64,000 nucleotides of DNA, from positions 1,302,001 through 1,366,000 of the forward strand of contig NZ_WEGH01000003.1 of assembly GCF_009604375.1 (NCBI RefSeq). The letters are read 5' to 3'. Source of the DNA: Actinomadura macrotermitis (GTDB lineage: Bacteria; Actinomycetota; Actinomycetes; Streptosporangiales; Streptosporangiaceae). Position 1 is the stretch's first letter; the number at the start of each line of letters is the position of its first letter. A model generated the notes under the pieces. It did not search any database and was not told the origin of the DNA. It worked only from the letters and a program-made list of their open reading frames with translations. Both the position numbers and the translations under genes were made by a program. Of this stretch, positions 24,994 to 34,815 are shown piece after piece.

Positions 24994-26178
24994 CTATGCG
25001 GCGGCGAGCGCGTGCAGGGCCTCGATGCGGGGGCGGCGGCGGGCGCTGCTGTCCAGGCCGCTGCCGGGGGCGTCGCCGAGCTGGACGCGGACGAACTCCT
25101 CGGTGCGGGCGACGGCGGCGCGCAGCGCGTCGTCCGGCGGGACGAACGACGCCCAGGCGATCTCGGCGGCGCCCGGGTCGTACTCCCACAGTCCGACCAC
25201 CCGGCCGCGGTCGACGATGCCGTGGGCGGGCAGCTCGCCGAGGCCGCTCAGGGTGGAGCGGGCGAGGGCGGGCGGCAGCGGGCGGGCGGCGTCGGCGGGG
25301 CCGAGCAGGGACGGCAGGTCGCGGCGCAGCAGGACCAGGGCGTCGAGCCAGCCGACCAGGGTGCAGGCGGGGCCGGGCGGCGGGGCGAAGTCGGCGAACG
25401 CGGCGGCGTCGGCGGGCAGCGCGAGCAGGCCGGTGCCGGCCAGCGGGACGAGCCCGAGGGGTTCGACGGCGGCGCGCGCGTCCTTGGCGGTGGCGGCGCA
25501 GAAGCCGCGGAACTGGGCGAGGGTGGCGCCGCCCGTCCACGTCCAGTAGCGGCGGGCGAGCGCGGCGCGGGCCTCGTCGGCGCCGACCGGGGGCGGCGGG
25601 GTCCAGCGGACGTAGGCGTGCTCGCGGGTGTCGAGGCGGCCGTCCACGGGCACGCGGCGGATCTCGCCGGCGGACTGCAGCAGGCCGAGCGCGACCGGCA
25701 GCGTGCTGGCGAGGCCCTTGCGGCGGCCCGCCTCCCCCAGGTCGCGGACGAGGCCGCCGAGCAGGACCCGCAGCTCGCGCGGCCCGAGCGGCCTGGCGTT
25801 CTGCTCCAGCACGGCGAGGACGGCCTCGGCGACCCGGTCGATCTCGGCGCGGGGCGCGCCGAGGCGGGCCGCGGCGGCGGCCTCGGCGAGGGCGCCGCGT
25901 TCGGCCGCGCGCAGGGCGATCGCGTAGTCGGCGGCGGGCAGCAGGTAGCAGCAGCCGCGGGCGGCGGGCAGCATGTGGATGCGGAGGTCGGCGGCGGCCC
26001 GGTCGGCGTCCTGGCGGGAGGTGCCGGCGCGGGCGAACAGCTGCAGGTAGGGGTTGGCGCCGCCGGCCGCCCGCGCCCAGCCGGTGCGGGCGAGCACCTC
26101 GGCGGGCGGCGCGCCGGCCAGGGTGCCGTCCAGGCCTTGTTTGTGTGCCCACCAGGCGAGCAGTTTCTCCCCGTCCAT
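24994..26178 (-). CDS. winged-helix DNA-binding domain protein (AlkZ/HTH_42-like)
   Basis: This 394-residue protein of the HTH_42 superfamily includes AlkZ/YcaQ DNA glycosylases. The N-terminal half has a helical array (MDGEKLLAWWAHKQGLDG; ANPYLQLFARAG). The middle has the winged-helix segment LASTLPVALGLLQSAGEIRRVPVDGR followed by YVRWTPPPPVG. The C-terminal part has VGWLDALVLLRRDLPSLLG and GIVDRGRVVGLWEYDP. The QxQ/QxD catalytic motif of AlkZ was not found with confidence, so glycosylase activity is uncertain. The start ATG at 26178 is the one at which family similarity begins. Confidence 0.82.
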   Translation of the reverse strand: MDGEKLLAWWAHKQGLDGTLAGAPPAEVLARTGWARAAGGANPYLQLFARAGTSRQDADRAAADLRIHMLPAARGCCYLLPAADYAIALRAAERGALAEAAAAARLGAPRAEIDRVAEAVLAVLEQNARPLGPRELRVLLGGLVRDLGEAGRRKGLASTLPVALGLLQSAGEIRRVPVDGRLDTREHAYVRWTPPPPVGADEARAALARRYWTWTGGATLAQFRGFCAATAKDARAAVEPLGLVPLAGTGLLALPADAAAFADFAPPPGPACTLVGWLDALVLLRRDLPSLLGPADAARPLPPALARSTLSGLGELPAHGIVDRGRVVGLWEYDPGAAEIAWASFVPPDDALRAAVARTEEFVRVQLGDAPGSGLDSSARRRPRIEALHALAAA

Positions 26179-26294
26179 ACCGTTCAGTGTGACGCACGCC
26201 ACTGACGTTTCGCGGAGGGAGGGTGGGTGGTTCCCCGAAAACGGCCGCGAGTGGCCCTGCTGGAGCACGGGCGCGGGCTCCTACGGTGAACGCC

Positions 26295-26879
26295 ATGACC
26301 GATGCATGGTTCGAGCGGCCCGTCCTGACCGGCCGTTACGTGCGGCTGGAGCCGCTGGCCCCCGGGCACGCCGAGGGGCTGTTCGAGGCGGGCAAGGACC
26401 CGGCCATCTGGACGTGGAAGACCCAGCGGCCGCCGGCCGACGTCGCCGCGGTGCGCGCGACCGTCGACGCCGCCCTCGCCACCGCCGACCGGGCGCCGTG
26501 GGCGCTGGTCGACGCGGTGACCGGCGAGGTCGCCGGGACGACGTCGTACTACGAGATCGACCCGCGCAACCGGGGCCTGTACATCGGCCACACCTGGCTC
26601 GGGACGCGCTGGCAGCGCACGGGCGTCAACACCGAGGCCAAGCTGCTGCTGCTGGAGCGGGCCTTCGAAAAGCTCGGCGCGCTGCGCGTCGGCTGGCACA
26701 CCCACGCGCGCAACGAGCGCTCCCGGGGTGCCATCGAGCGGCTCGGCGCGTCCTTCGAGGGGATCCACCGCAACCACCGGATCATGCCGGACGGTTCGCT
26801 GCGCCATACCGCCACCTACGCGATGATCGACACCGAGTGGCCGGACGCGCGCGCCGCACTGCGCGCGCGGCTGCGCTAG
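26295..26879 (+). CDS. GNAT family N-acetyltransferase (RimJ/RimL type)
   Basis: This 194-residue acetyltransferase starts MTDAWFERPVLTGRYVRLEPL, the usual opening of RimJ/RimL-like GNATs. WALVDAVTGEVAGTTSYYEIDPRN leads into the acetyl-CoA strand, and RWQRTGVNTEAKLLLLERAFEKLGALRVGWHTHARNERSRGAIERLG (read in parts) holds motif A and the N-x-x-S/R signature. The acceptor is unknown. The start has no strong Shine-Dalgarno sequence. It is divergent from the winged-helix gene, with 116 bp between. Confidence 0.9.
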   Translation: MTDAWFERPVLTGRYVRLEPLAPGHAEGLFEAGKDPAIWTWKTQRPPADVAAVRATVDAALATADRAPWALVDAVTGEVAGTTSYYEIDPRNRGLYIGHTWLGTRWQRTGVNTEAKLLLLERAFEKLGALRVGWHTHARNERSRGAIERLGASFEGIHRNHRIMPDGSLRHTATYAMIDTEWPDARAALRARLR

Positions 26880-26882
26880 CCC

Positions 26883-26921
26883 GTGGTGGTGGCCCGTGGT
26901 GGTGGCCCGTGGTGGTGGCCC
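26883..26921. repeat. three tandem copies of a 13-bp unit
   Basis: The unit GTGGTGGTGGCCC is repeated three times with no more than end differences, in the 45-bp gap between the GNAT gene and the convergent small membrane-protein gene. It looks like a microsatellite that could vary in copy number. Confidence 0.8.
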
Positions 26922-26924
26922 GCG

Positions 26925-27104
26925 TCAGTCCTCGTCGGGGCGGCCGCGCCAGGCGATCAGGCGGTCGGTGCCGTGCCACCCCAGCTGCCCGGCCAGCACG
27001 GCCGCGAGCACGGCCGCGATCAGGCCGATGACCTGGCGCGACTCCATCAGCAGGGACGAGGTCTGCACGGTCACACCGGTCCACAGGGACAGCATGAAGT
27101 CCAC
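26925..27104 (-). CDS. small single-pass membrane protein (59 aa)
   Basis: This short frame has one clear transmembrane helix (VIGLIAAVLAAVLAGQLGW) and a basic-then-acidic tail (HGTDRLIAWRGRPDED), suggesting an N-out, C-in topology. The GTG at 27104 has TTTGGGAGG ideally placed; ATG at 27095 is an alternative. It lies upstream of purH on the same strand but is separated from it by its own stop and the purN-purH terminator, which belongs to the other direction of reading. No homologue is recognised. Coding is supported by the ribosome-binding site and the hydrophobic pattern only. Confidence 0.55.
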   Translation of the reverse strand: MDFMLSLWTGVTVQTSSLLMESRQVIGLIAAVLAAVLAGQLGWHGTDRLIAWRGRPDED

Positions 27105-27230
27105 GGGGCCTCCCAAAGGAAAGGCCGCACCAAGGTCACAGAAAGGTCAAGGGGTGCGACCCGGCCGAGGCTACCAACGCCGCAGAGTAAAACCCTCCAA
27201 GATCTCTAAACCTCACCTGGGAGTGACAAA

Positions 27231-27259
27231 GCCCTGCCCCCGGTCGCCGGGGGCAGGGC
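27231..27259 (-). terminator. terminator of purN-purH
   Basis: A perfect 13-bp stem (GCCCTGCCCCCGG / CCGGGGGCAGGGC) with a TCG loop starts 13 bp after the purH stop codon. Confidence 0.85.
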
Positions 27260-27271
27260 CTCGTCCGCCCG

Positions 27272-28817
<1,546 letters not shown>

Positions 28818-28837
<20 letters not shown>

Positions 28838-29489
28838 CGGTCGAGCTCCCCTCATCGTCTGCTGTCGTGGTGCAGGTGCGGCATTTCATGGAGACCCGCC
28901 GTCCCCGCGCGGTCCAGCCGTCGCGGGCGAGCCGGCCGACGACGTCGACCAGGAGGCGGCGCTCCACCTGCTTGATGCGCTCGTGCAGGGAGTCCTCGTC
29001 GTCATGCCAGCCCACGGTCACGGCCTCCTGGGCGATGACGGGTCCGGTGTCCACTCCTTCGTCGACGAAGTGCACGGTACAGCCCGTCACCTTCACGCCG
29101 TACGCCAGGGCGTCCCGGACGGCGTGCGCGCCGGGGAACGCCGGCAGCAGCGCGGGATGGGTGTTGACGGTCCGGCCGCCGAACCGCTCCAGGAACCGCG
29201 GCCCGAGGATCTTCATGAACCCGGCCGACACGACCAGGTCGGGCTCGTGCGCGGCGACCGCCTCGGCGAGGGCCGCGTCCCAGGCCGCTCGGTCGGGGAA
29301 GTCGGGGATGCGGACGGTGAACGTGGGCAGTCCCGCTTCGCGCGCGCGCTCGGTGCCGGCGATGTCGGACCGGTCCGCGCCCACGGCCACGACTTTCGCA
29401 CCGTAGGCTGGATCTGCGCACGCGTCGAGCAGCGCCTGTAGGTTGGTCCCCGCGCCGGAGACGAGGACGACGAGCCGGGCGGACACCAT
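28818..29489 (-). CDS. purN: phosphoribosylglycinamide formyltransferase
   Basis: This 223-residue GART uses 10-formyl-THF to formylate GAR in purine synthesis. It opens LVVLVSGAGTNLQALLDAC, with the phosphate-binding loop, and has the catalytic NTHPALLPAFPGAHAVRDAL (Asn, His) and HFVDEGVDTGPVIAQEAV (Asp). A C-terminal tail of about 25 residues with a Cys pair (KCRTC) and acidic/Ser-rich end extends beyond the usual domain and overlaps purH. The ATG at 29489 is two bases after AGGGAG; the adjacent GTG at 29486 is better spaced. Confidence 0.95.
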
Positions 29490-29600
29490 GACTCCCTGCT
29501 GTGGGGTTGGGGTTCGGAGGCCGCGGCGTCTCCCGCGGCAAGCCACCACGAAGCCTATCGGCCCAGCTCGGCCCCATCGCACGACACCAGGAGGAATGAC

Positions 29601-30035
29601 GTGAGTGAGCAGCCGGGCCAGGGCAACGGCGTCGGGACGCCCGAACGGCCGCAGCCCGCCGGGCGGCCCCCAGGGGACAACGCCGGCCGCCGCGCGGCCT
29701 GGCTGGGCGTCGGGGGCCTCGTCCTCACCCTGTTCTTCTGGCCCCTCGGGCTGGTGCTGTCGATCGCCGGGATCATCGTCGGCCTCCGCGCCCGCCGCCG
29801 CGCCGCCCACGCGCCCGGCGCGATGGCCGGCATCGTCGCGGGCGGCATCGGCGCCGTCCTCGCCGCCATCGGCGTCGCCAGCCTCATCTACGTGTGGCCG
29901 CAGGCCAACGACATGACGCGCTGCCTGGACTCGGCCAACACGATGACCGACGAGCAGGCCTGTAAGGACCGCTACATCCCCCAGATCGAGAAGAAGTTCG
30001 GCGCCAAGCCGGGCAGCCTGGACTGGATGTTCTAA
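29601..30035 (+). CDS. DUF4190 domain membrane protein
   Basis: This 144-residue protein has a Pro/Gly-rich N-terminus, two transmembrane segments forming the DUF4190 unit (WLGVGGLVLTLFFWPLGLVLSIAGIIVG and GAMAGIVAGGIGAVLAAIGVASLI, read in parts), and a short external tail with two cysteines (TRCLDS, EQACKDRY) that may form a disulfide. GTG at 29601 follows AGGAGGA. A 12-bp palindrome GGGAGGCCTCCC lies between it and the convergent DUF6350 gene. Function is unknown. Confidence 0.85.
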   Translation: MSEQPGQGNGVGTPERPQPAGRPPGDNAGRRAAWLGVGGLVLTLFFWPLGLVLSIAGIIVGLRARRRAAHAPGAMAGIVAGGIGAVLAAIGVASLIYVWPQANDMTRCLDSANTMTDEQACKDRYIPQIEKKFGAKPGSLDWMF

Positions 30036-30067
30036 GAGCGCGGGGCTGTCTCTATGGGAGGCCTCCC

Positions 30068-31675
30068 TTAGTCCCTTGGGTCGTTCCTTAGGACGTAGAT
30101 GGCTCCACCTCGGTTTTCGGTGGGGCCGTCGCCGTTAGGGGCCGGAGCCTCCGCAGGCAGCGGTTCGGTGAGTTCCCTTACTTCTTCGGGCTCCGGCGCT
30201 TCCGGGGTGGCCTCGGTCTCGGGCTCTGCCGTTTCGGCGCGCGCCTCTTCCTGCGGGCGGGGGCGGCGGCGGGCTTGGCGGCGGGGGGTGAGGATCGGCT
30301 CGGCCTCTTCGAACTCCATCAGGGGCGGGGTGTAGGGGCCCGTCTGCTTCGGCTGGGTTCGCGGGGCCGGTGCCGGGGCCGGGGCGGGGGCCCTCGGCGG
30401 GACCGGGCGGGCCGGGGGTGCTTCCGGGCGGCGCTGGATGCGCCAGTTGGTCAGCCAGGCGGCGAGGGCCGCCGAGATGCCGACCTCCAGGGCCGCCAGC
30501 AGACCGACCTGCCAGGCCGAGGGGCCGACGGTGGCCATCCGGGCGCCGCCGAGGGGGCCGCCCGACAGGGCGGCGAGGACGGCGGCCACGCCGCCGGTCA
30601 GCGCGCCGGTGGCGAAGCCCCACAGCGGCGCGATCTCGTAGCCGCGGGTCGGCAGGGCGCGCATGGTGAGGGTGCCGCCGATGATGCCCGCCAGGAACGG
30701 CGCGGCGAGGGCCACCAGCGACAGCGCGGGCGCGGGGCCGGGGTCGGGCAGGGCGGCGAGGGGCGGGAAGACCGGCACCGAGTCCAGGAAGACGCCCGTC
30801 GCGGACACGCTGCTGCCCGCGCCGACGGCGAAGCCGGGGCCGATCGCGTAGGACGCCCCCCAGATGACGGCGTTCGGCAGGTACGCCAGCTCGACCACCA
30901 GCAGCAGCACGGTGCCCACGATTCCGGGCGCGAGCATGTCGTACTGCCGGGTCGCCTCGGACATGTGCAGGGCGAGCGAGGCGCCGACGAGGATCGCGCC
31001 CGAGCCGAGCAGGACGGCCAGCGCCCCCGTGACCCCGATGACCAGGGAGCCGGCCCGCGGCGGCAGCAACCGCAGGAGCGCGCCGAGGCCGGAGCGCACC
31101 CGTCCGCGCGACGCCACCAGCGCGCGCGCTGCGCCGAGCCCGCCCGCGATGGCCGCCACGAGGAAGCAGGTCAGCAGCGCCTGCCAGGCAGAGGGTTTCA
31201 CCCGCGGGGAGGACGCCGCGAGCGCCAGCAGCCCGGCCAGGGCCGCATAGGGCACGGCCAGCGCGATGGCGACGTGCAGCACGCCCCGGCGCGAGGACCG
31301 TGCCGCCCCGGCGGAGCGGATGATCCAGCCGCCGCTGCGGTGCAGCAGCACGCCGGGCAAGACCAGCAGGCCGAGCGGCAGCAGCCCGATGCGGCCGCCG
31401 CCGTAGGAGAACCCGGCGTGGTGGGAGACGAGCCAGAAGTTCACCGCCGTCCGGAACACCCCCGGCAGGCCGTGCCCGAGGGCGGTGCGCGGCGCGGCGA
31501 TCCAGCCGGCCAGCGTGATCGTGACGAGCACGGCGAGCCCGATGCCGACGCACCACAGGGCTCCCACCAGCCCCGACACGTACAGCGGCCGCTGCGGGCC
31601 GGTCGGCCGGGGCGCGGGTCGGGCCGGGCCGGTGGTCGCTCGCTGTCCTCGGGTGTCGTCGCTCACCCGTCCCAT
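30068..31675 (-). CDS. DUF6350 family multispanning membrane protein
   Basis: This is a 535-residue protein with about ten transmembrane helices (residues about 35-430) and a long disordered cytoplasmic C-terminus rich in Pro, Ala and Glu (PVPPRAPAPAPAPAP, then PETEATPEAPEPEEV). The order of helices and motifs such as AVNFWLVSHHAGFSYGGGRIGLLPLGL (read in parts) and YLPNAVIWGASYAIGPGFAVG match actinobacterial DUF6350. In streptomycetes this gene commonly precedes purN on the same strand, as here. ATG at 31675 or GTG at 31666 may be the start; neither has a clear Shine-Dalgarno sequence. Function is unknown. Confidence 0.88.
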   Translation of the reverse strand: MGRVSDDTRGQRATTGPARPAPRPTGPQRPLYVSGLVGALWCVGIGLAVLVTITLAGWIAAPRTALGHGLPGVFRTAVNFWLVSHHAGFSYGGGRIGLLPLGLLVLPGVLLHRSGGWIIRSAGAARSSRRGVLHVAIALAVPYAALAGLLALAASSPRVKPSAWQALLTCFLVAAIAGGLGAARALVASRGRVRSGLGALLRLLPPRAGSLVIGVTGALAVLLGSGAILVGASLALHMSEATRQYDMLAPGIVGTVLLLVVELAYLPNAVIWGASYAIGPGFAVGAGSSVSATGVFLDSVPVFPPLAALPDPGPAPALSLVALAAPFLAGIIGGTLTMRALPTRGYEIAPLWGFATGALTGGVAAVLAALSGGPLGGARMATVGPSAWQVGLLAALEVGISAALAAWLTNWRIQRRPEAPPARPVPPRAPAPAPAPAPRTQPKQTGPYTPPLMEFEEAEPILTPRRQARRRPRPQEEARAETAEPETEATPEAPEPEEVRELTEPLPAEAPAPNGDGPTENRGGAIYVLRNDPRD

Positions 31676-31745
31676 GCTGGCACCGGGCCGCGCCCGAACG
31701 GCCCTGCCCGTCCGGCGTGTCGCCTTTGTCGTCACCGTCACCCTC

Positions 31746-31775
31746 TTGACGGAACGGTCCACCGCCCCCGTTACT
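31746..31775 (+). promoter_or_regulatory. putative leaderless promoter of the LysE-family gene
   Basis: TTGACG (31746-31751) and GTTACT (31770-31775) are separated by 18 bases and resemble -35 and -10 boxes. The -10 ends six bases before the ATG at 31782, so transcription would begin at the start codon. There is no Shine-Dalgarno sequence, which fits a leaderless mRNA. Confidence 0.4.
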
Positions 31776-31781
31776 GGGGCG

Positions 31782-32408
31782 ATGCTCACCTTCTCCCTCG
31801 CCGCGCTGGTGCTGATCATGATCCCCGGCCCGGACCAGGCGCTGATCACCAAGAGCGCCCTCACGGGCGGCCGGCGGGCGGGCCTGCTGACCACGCTCGG
31901 CGGTGTCCTCGGCCTCGCCGTGCACGCCACCGCCGCCGCGGCCGGCCTGTCGGCGCTGCTGCTCGCCTCGGCGACCGCGTTCACCGCCATGAAGATCGTC
32001 GGGGCGGTCTACCTGGTGTGGATGGGCGTGCAGACGCTGCGCGCGGCGGCCCGGGCGCGCCGCGAGGGCGCCGCCGAGGAGCCGGTGGAGCGGTCCAGCC
32101 TGAGCGGCCGGACCGCGCTGCGGCAGGGCTTCCTGTCCAACGCCCTCAACCCCAAGATCGCGCTGTTCTTCGTGACGTTCCTGCCGCAGTTCCTCGACCC
32201 GCACGCCGCCGCCCCCTGGGCGCGGGCGCTGCTGCTGTCGCTGGTGTTCGCCGTGCTGTACCTGGCCTGGTTCACCCTGTACGTCGGCGCGGTCGACCGC
32301 CTCGGCCGCTGGCTGCGCCGCCCGAAGGTCAAGCGCGGCATCGAGCGCGTGACGGGCGTCCTGCTGATCGGCTTCGCCGTCCGCCTCGCCACCGCCCACC
32401 AGGGCTGA
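31782..32408 (+). CDS. LysE family translocator
   Basis: This 208-residue exporter of the LysE/RhtB type has five to six transmembrane helices. It opens MLTFSLAALVLIMIPGPDQA, with the family PGPD motif, then ALTGGRRAGLLTTLGGVLGL and MKIVGAVYLVWMGVQTLR. The central RTALRQGFLSNALNPKIALFF contains the G-x-x-x-N-x-x-N-P-K signature. The substrate, amino acid or related, is unknown. It is divergent from DUF6350 and convergent with sucD, from which a strong bidirectional hairpin separates it. Confidence 0.92.
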   Translation: MLTFSLAALVLIMIPGPDQALITKSALTGGRRAGLLTTLGGVLGLAVHATAAAAGLSALLLASATAFTAMKIVGAVYLVWMGVQTLRAAARARREGAAEEPVERSSLSGRTALRQGFLSNALNPKIALFFVTFLPQFLDPHAAAPWARALLLSLVFAVLYLAWFTLYVGAVDRLGRWLRRPKVKRGIERVTGVLLIGFAVRLATAHQG

Positions 32409-32427
32409 CACCACGGGGCCGAACGCG

Positions 32428-32472
32428 AAAGACGCCCGCGCCACCCCGAAAGGGGCGGTGCGGGCGTCTTTT
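32428..32472. terminator. bidirectional terminator between LysE-family gene and sucD
   Basis: A long hairpin has outer arms AAAGACGCCCGC / GCGGGCGTCTTT, an inner helix with one mismatch and a GAAA loop. It is flanked by T and A runs, so it should stop transcription from both sides. Confidence 0.85.
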
Positions 32473-32483
32473 CAGGCGGACCG

Positions 32484-33377
32484 TCAGAGGTTCTTCATGA
32501 TGTCCCGCATGAGGCGGGCGGTCTCGCTGGGGGTCTTGCCGACGCGCACGCCGACCTTCTCCAGCGCCTCCTTCTTCGCCTGGGCGGTGCCGGCCGAGCC
32601 GGACACGATGGCGCCGGCGTGGCCCATCGTCTTGCCCTCGGGCGCGGTGAACCCGGCGACGTAGCCGACGACCGGCTTGGTCACGTGCTGCTCGATGTAG
32701 GCCGCGGCACGCTCCTCGGCGTCACCGCCGATCTCACCGATCATCACGATCGCGTCGGTCTCGGGGTCGTCCTGGAACGCCTGCAGCGCGTCGATGTGCG
32801 TGGTCCCGATGATCGGGTCGCCGCCGATGCCGACGCAGGTGGAGAAGCCGATGTCGCGCAGCTCGTACATCATCTGGTACGTGAGCGTGCCCGACTTCGA
32901 CACCAGGCCGATGCGGCCGGGCGAGGTGATGTCGGCCGGGATGATGCCGGCGTTGGACTTGCCCGGGGACGCGATGCCGGGGCAGTTCGGCCCGATGATC
33001 CGGGTCTTGTTGCCCTTGTCGCCCGCGTACGCCCAGAAGTAGGCGGTGTCGTGCACCGGGATGCCCTCGGTGATGACGACGCAGAGCGGGATCTCGGCGT
33101 CGACGGCCTCGACGACGGCGTCCTTGGTGAACTTCGGCGGCACGAACACGACCGACACGTCCGCGCCGGTCTGCTCCATGGCCTCCTTGACGGTGCCGAA
33201 CACCGGCAGGCTGGTGCCGTCGAAGTCGACGGACTGACCGGCCTTGCGGGCGTTCACGCCGCCGACGACCTGCGCGCCGGAGGCGAGCATGCGGCGGGAG
33301 TGCTTCATGCCCTCCGAGCCGGTCATGCCCTGCACGATGATCTTGCTGTTCTCCGTGAGCCAGATGGCCATGCTCAT
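32484..33377 (-). CDS. sucD: succinyl-CoA synthetase alpha subunit
   Basis: This 297-residue subunit carries the CoA-binding Rossmann domain (IIVQGMTGSEGMKHSRRML) and the phosphohistidine loop KTMGHAGAIVSG near residue 250. It has IGPNCPGIASPGKSNAGI and GIGGDPIIGTTHIDAL, typical of SucD. With SucC it makes succinate and ATP/GTP from succinyl-CoA in the TCA cycle. It overlaps sucC by four bases (ATGA) and is closed by the strong hairpin downstream. Confidence 0.97.
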   Translation of the reverse strand: MSMAIWLTENSKIIVQGMTGSEGMKHSRRMLASGAQVVGGVNARKAGQSVDFDGTSLPVFGTVKEAMEQTGADVSVVFVPPKFTKDAVVEAVDAEIPLCVVITEGIPVHDTAYFWAYAGDKGNKTRIIGPNCPGIASPGKSNAGIIPADITSPGRIGLVSKSGTLTYQMMYELRDIGFSTCVGIGGDPIIGTTHIDALQAFQDDPETDAIVMIGEIGGDAEERAAAYIEQHVTKPVVGYVAGFTAPEGKTMGHAGAIVSGSAGTAQAKKEALEKVGVRVGKTPSETARLMRDIMKNL

Positions 33378-34552
33378 GCACCTGCCGCAGCGAGTTCGGC
33401 GGCGCGCTTGGCCGCGTCGTCCATGGTGTCGACCTGCTGGACGCCGGGCAGCGCCGCGTCGGTCAGGATCTGCCGCCCCAGTTCGGCGTTGTTGCCGTCC
33501 AGGCGGACCACCAGCGGCCGGTTCACGGTCTCGCCGCGGTCGCCGAGCAGCTTGTAGGCGGACACGATGCCGTTGGCGACCGCGTCGCAGGCGGTGATGC
33601 CGCCGAAGACGTTGACGAACACCGACTTCACGTCCGCGTCCGACAGCACGATCTCCAGGCTGTCGGCCATGACCTCGGCGGACGCGCCGCCGCCGATGTC
33701 GAGGAAGTTGGCCGGCTTCTGGCCGCCGAACTCCTCGCCGGCGTAGGAGACCACGTCCAGGGTGGACATGACCAGGCCCGCGCCGTTACCGATGATGCCG
33801 ACGCTGCCGTCGAGCTTGACGTAGTTGAGGTCCTTGGCCTTGGCCGCCGCCTCCAGCGGGTCGGCGCTGGCCTTGTCCTCGAGCTTGTCGTGCTCCTGGC
33901 GGAACGACGCGTTGTCGTCCAGGGTGACCTTGCCGTCCAGCGCCTTGACCTCGCCGTCGGCGGTGAGGATCAGCGGGTTCACCTCGACGAGGGTGGCGTC
34001 CTCGTCGGTGAAGACCGCCCACAGGCGCTCGATCAGCTCGGCCGCGCCGTCCAGCGCCTCCTCGGGGAGGCGGCCCTGCTCGGCGATCGAGCGGGCGGTG
34101 GCCCGGTCGATGCCCTGCAGCGGCGAGACGGGCACGAGGGCCAGCCGGTCGTGCGGCACCTCCTCGATCTCCACGCCGCCCTCGACGGAGCAGATGGAGA
34201 GGAAGGTGCGGTTGGCCCGGTCCAGCAGGAAGGAGAAGTAGTACTCCTGCGCGATCGCGCTGCCTTCCTCGATCAGGACCTTGTGGACCGTGTGGCCCTT
34301 GATGTCCATGCCGAGGATCTGGTTCGCGAGCGCTTCGGCCTCGGCGGCGTCGTCGGCCAGCTTGACGCCGCCCGCCTTGCCGCGGCCCCCGGTCTTCACC
34401 TGGGCCTTCACGACGACCTTCCGGCTACCAGCGGCGAAGAGTTCCTCCGCGATGGCCCGGGCTTCCTGGGGAGTATGGGCGACCTTGCCGGTAGGCACCG
34501 GTACCCCGTACTCGGCGAAGAGTTCCTTCGCCTGATGTTCGAACAGGTCCAC
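33374..34552 (-). CDS. sucC: succinyl-CoA synthetase beta subunit
   Basis: This 392-residue ATP-grasp subunit opens MDLFEHQAKELFAEYGVPVPTG (as MDLFEHQAKELF and YGVPVPTG), then VVKAQVKTGGRGKAGGVKLA. It has the nucleotide-binding glutamate region LVEVNPLILTADGEVKALDGKV and the NGAGLVMSTLDVV and FVNVFGGITACDAVANGIV loops. GTG at 34552 has AAGGA about seven bases before. It is translationally coupled to sucD. Confidence 0.97.
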   Translation of the reverse strand: MDLFEHQAKELFAEYGVPVPTGKVAHTPQEARAIAEELFAAGSRKVVVKAQVKTGGRGKAGGVKLADDAAEAEALANQILGMDIKGHTVHKVLIEEGSAIAQEYYFSFLLDRANRTFLSICSVEGGVEIEEVPHDRLALVPVSPLQGIDRATARSIAEQGRLPEEALDGAAELIERLWAVFTDEDATLVEVNPLILTADGEVKALDGKVTLDDNASFRQEHDKLEDKASADPLEAAAKAKDLNYVKLDGSVGIIGNGAGLVMSTLDVVSYAGEEFGGQKPANFLDIGGGASAEVMADSLEIVLSDADVKSVFVNVFGGITACDAVANGIVSAYKLLGDRGETVNRPLVVRLDGNNAELGRQILTDAALPGVQQVDTMDDAAKRAAELAAAGA

Positions 34553-34815
34553 GAGGCGTCCTTAACGGATTGACAGCCAATGACCACTCGAGTGGGGGGA
34601 CACGGGTCTTTCCGTGTGGCCGCCACTCTGCGGTCCGCTCCGTCGACGCAGCCTAGTCCTCCCAGTTCCATGGTCATGCCGCCGGGGCCGGGTCGGGTGT
34701 GGGCGCGGGCCGTGGACGGGGTAGGGCGACTCTGTGGATACCGTTCCGCTTGGAGGGTTTTATTCGGTTTAGTGGCGCCCCGTAACGCTTTTGGGGCGAT
34801 GGGGGGCAGGCGACG

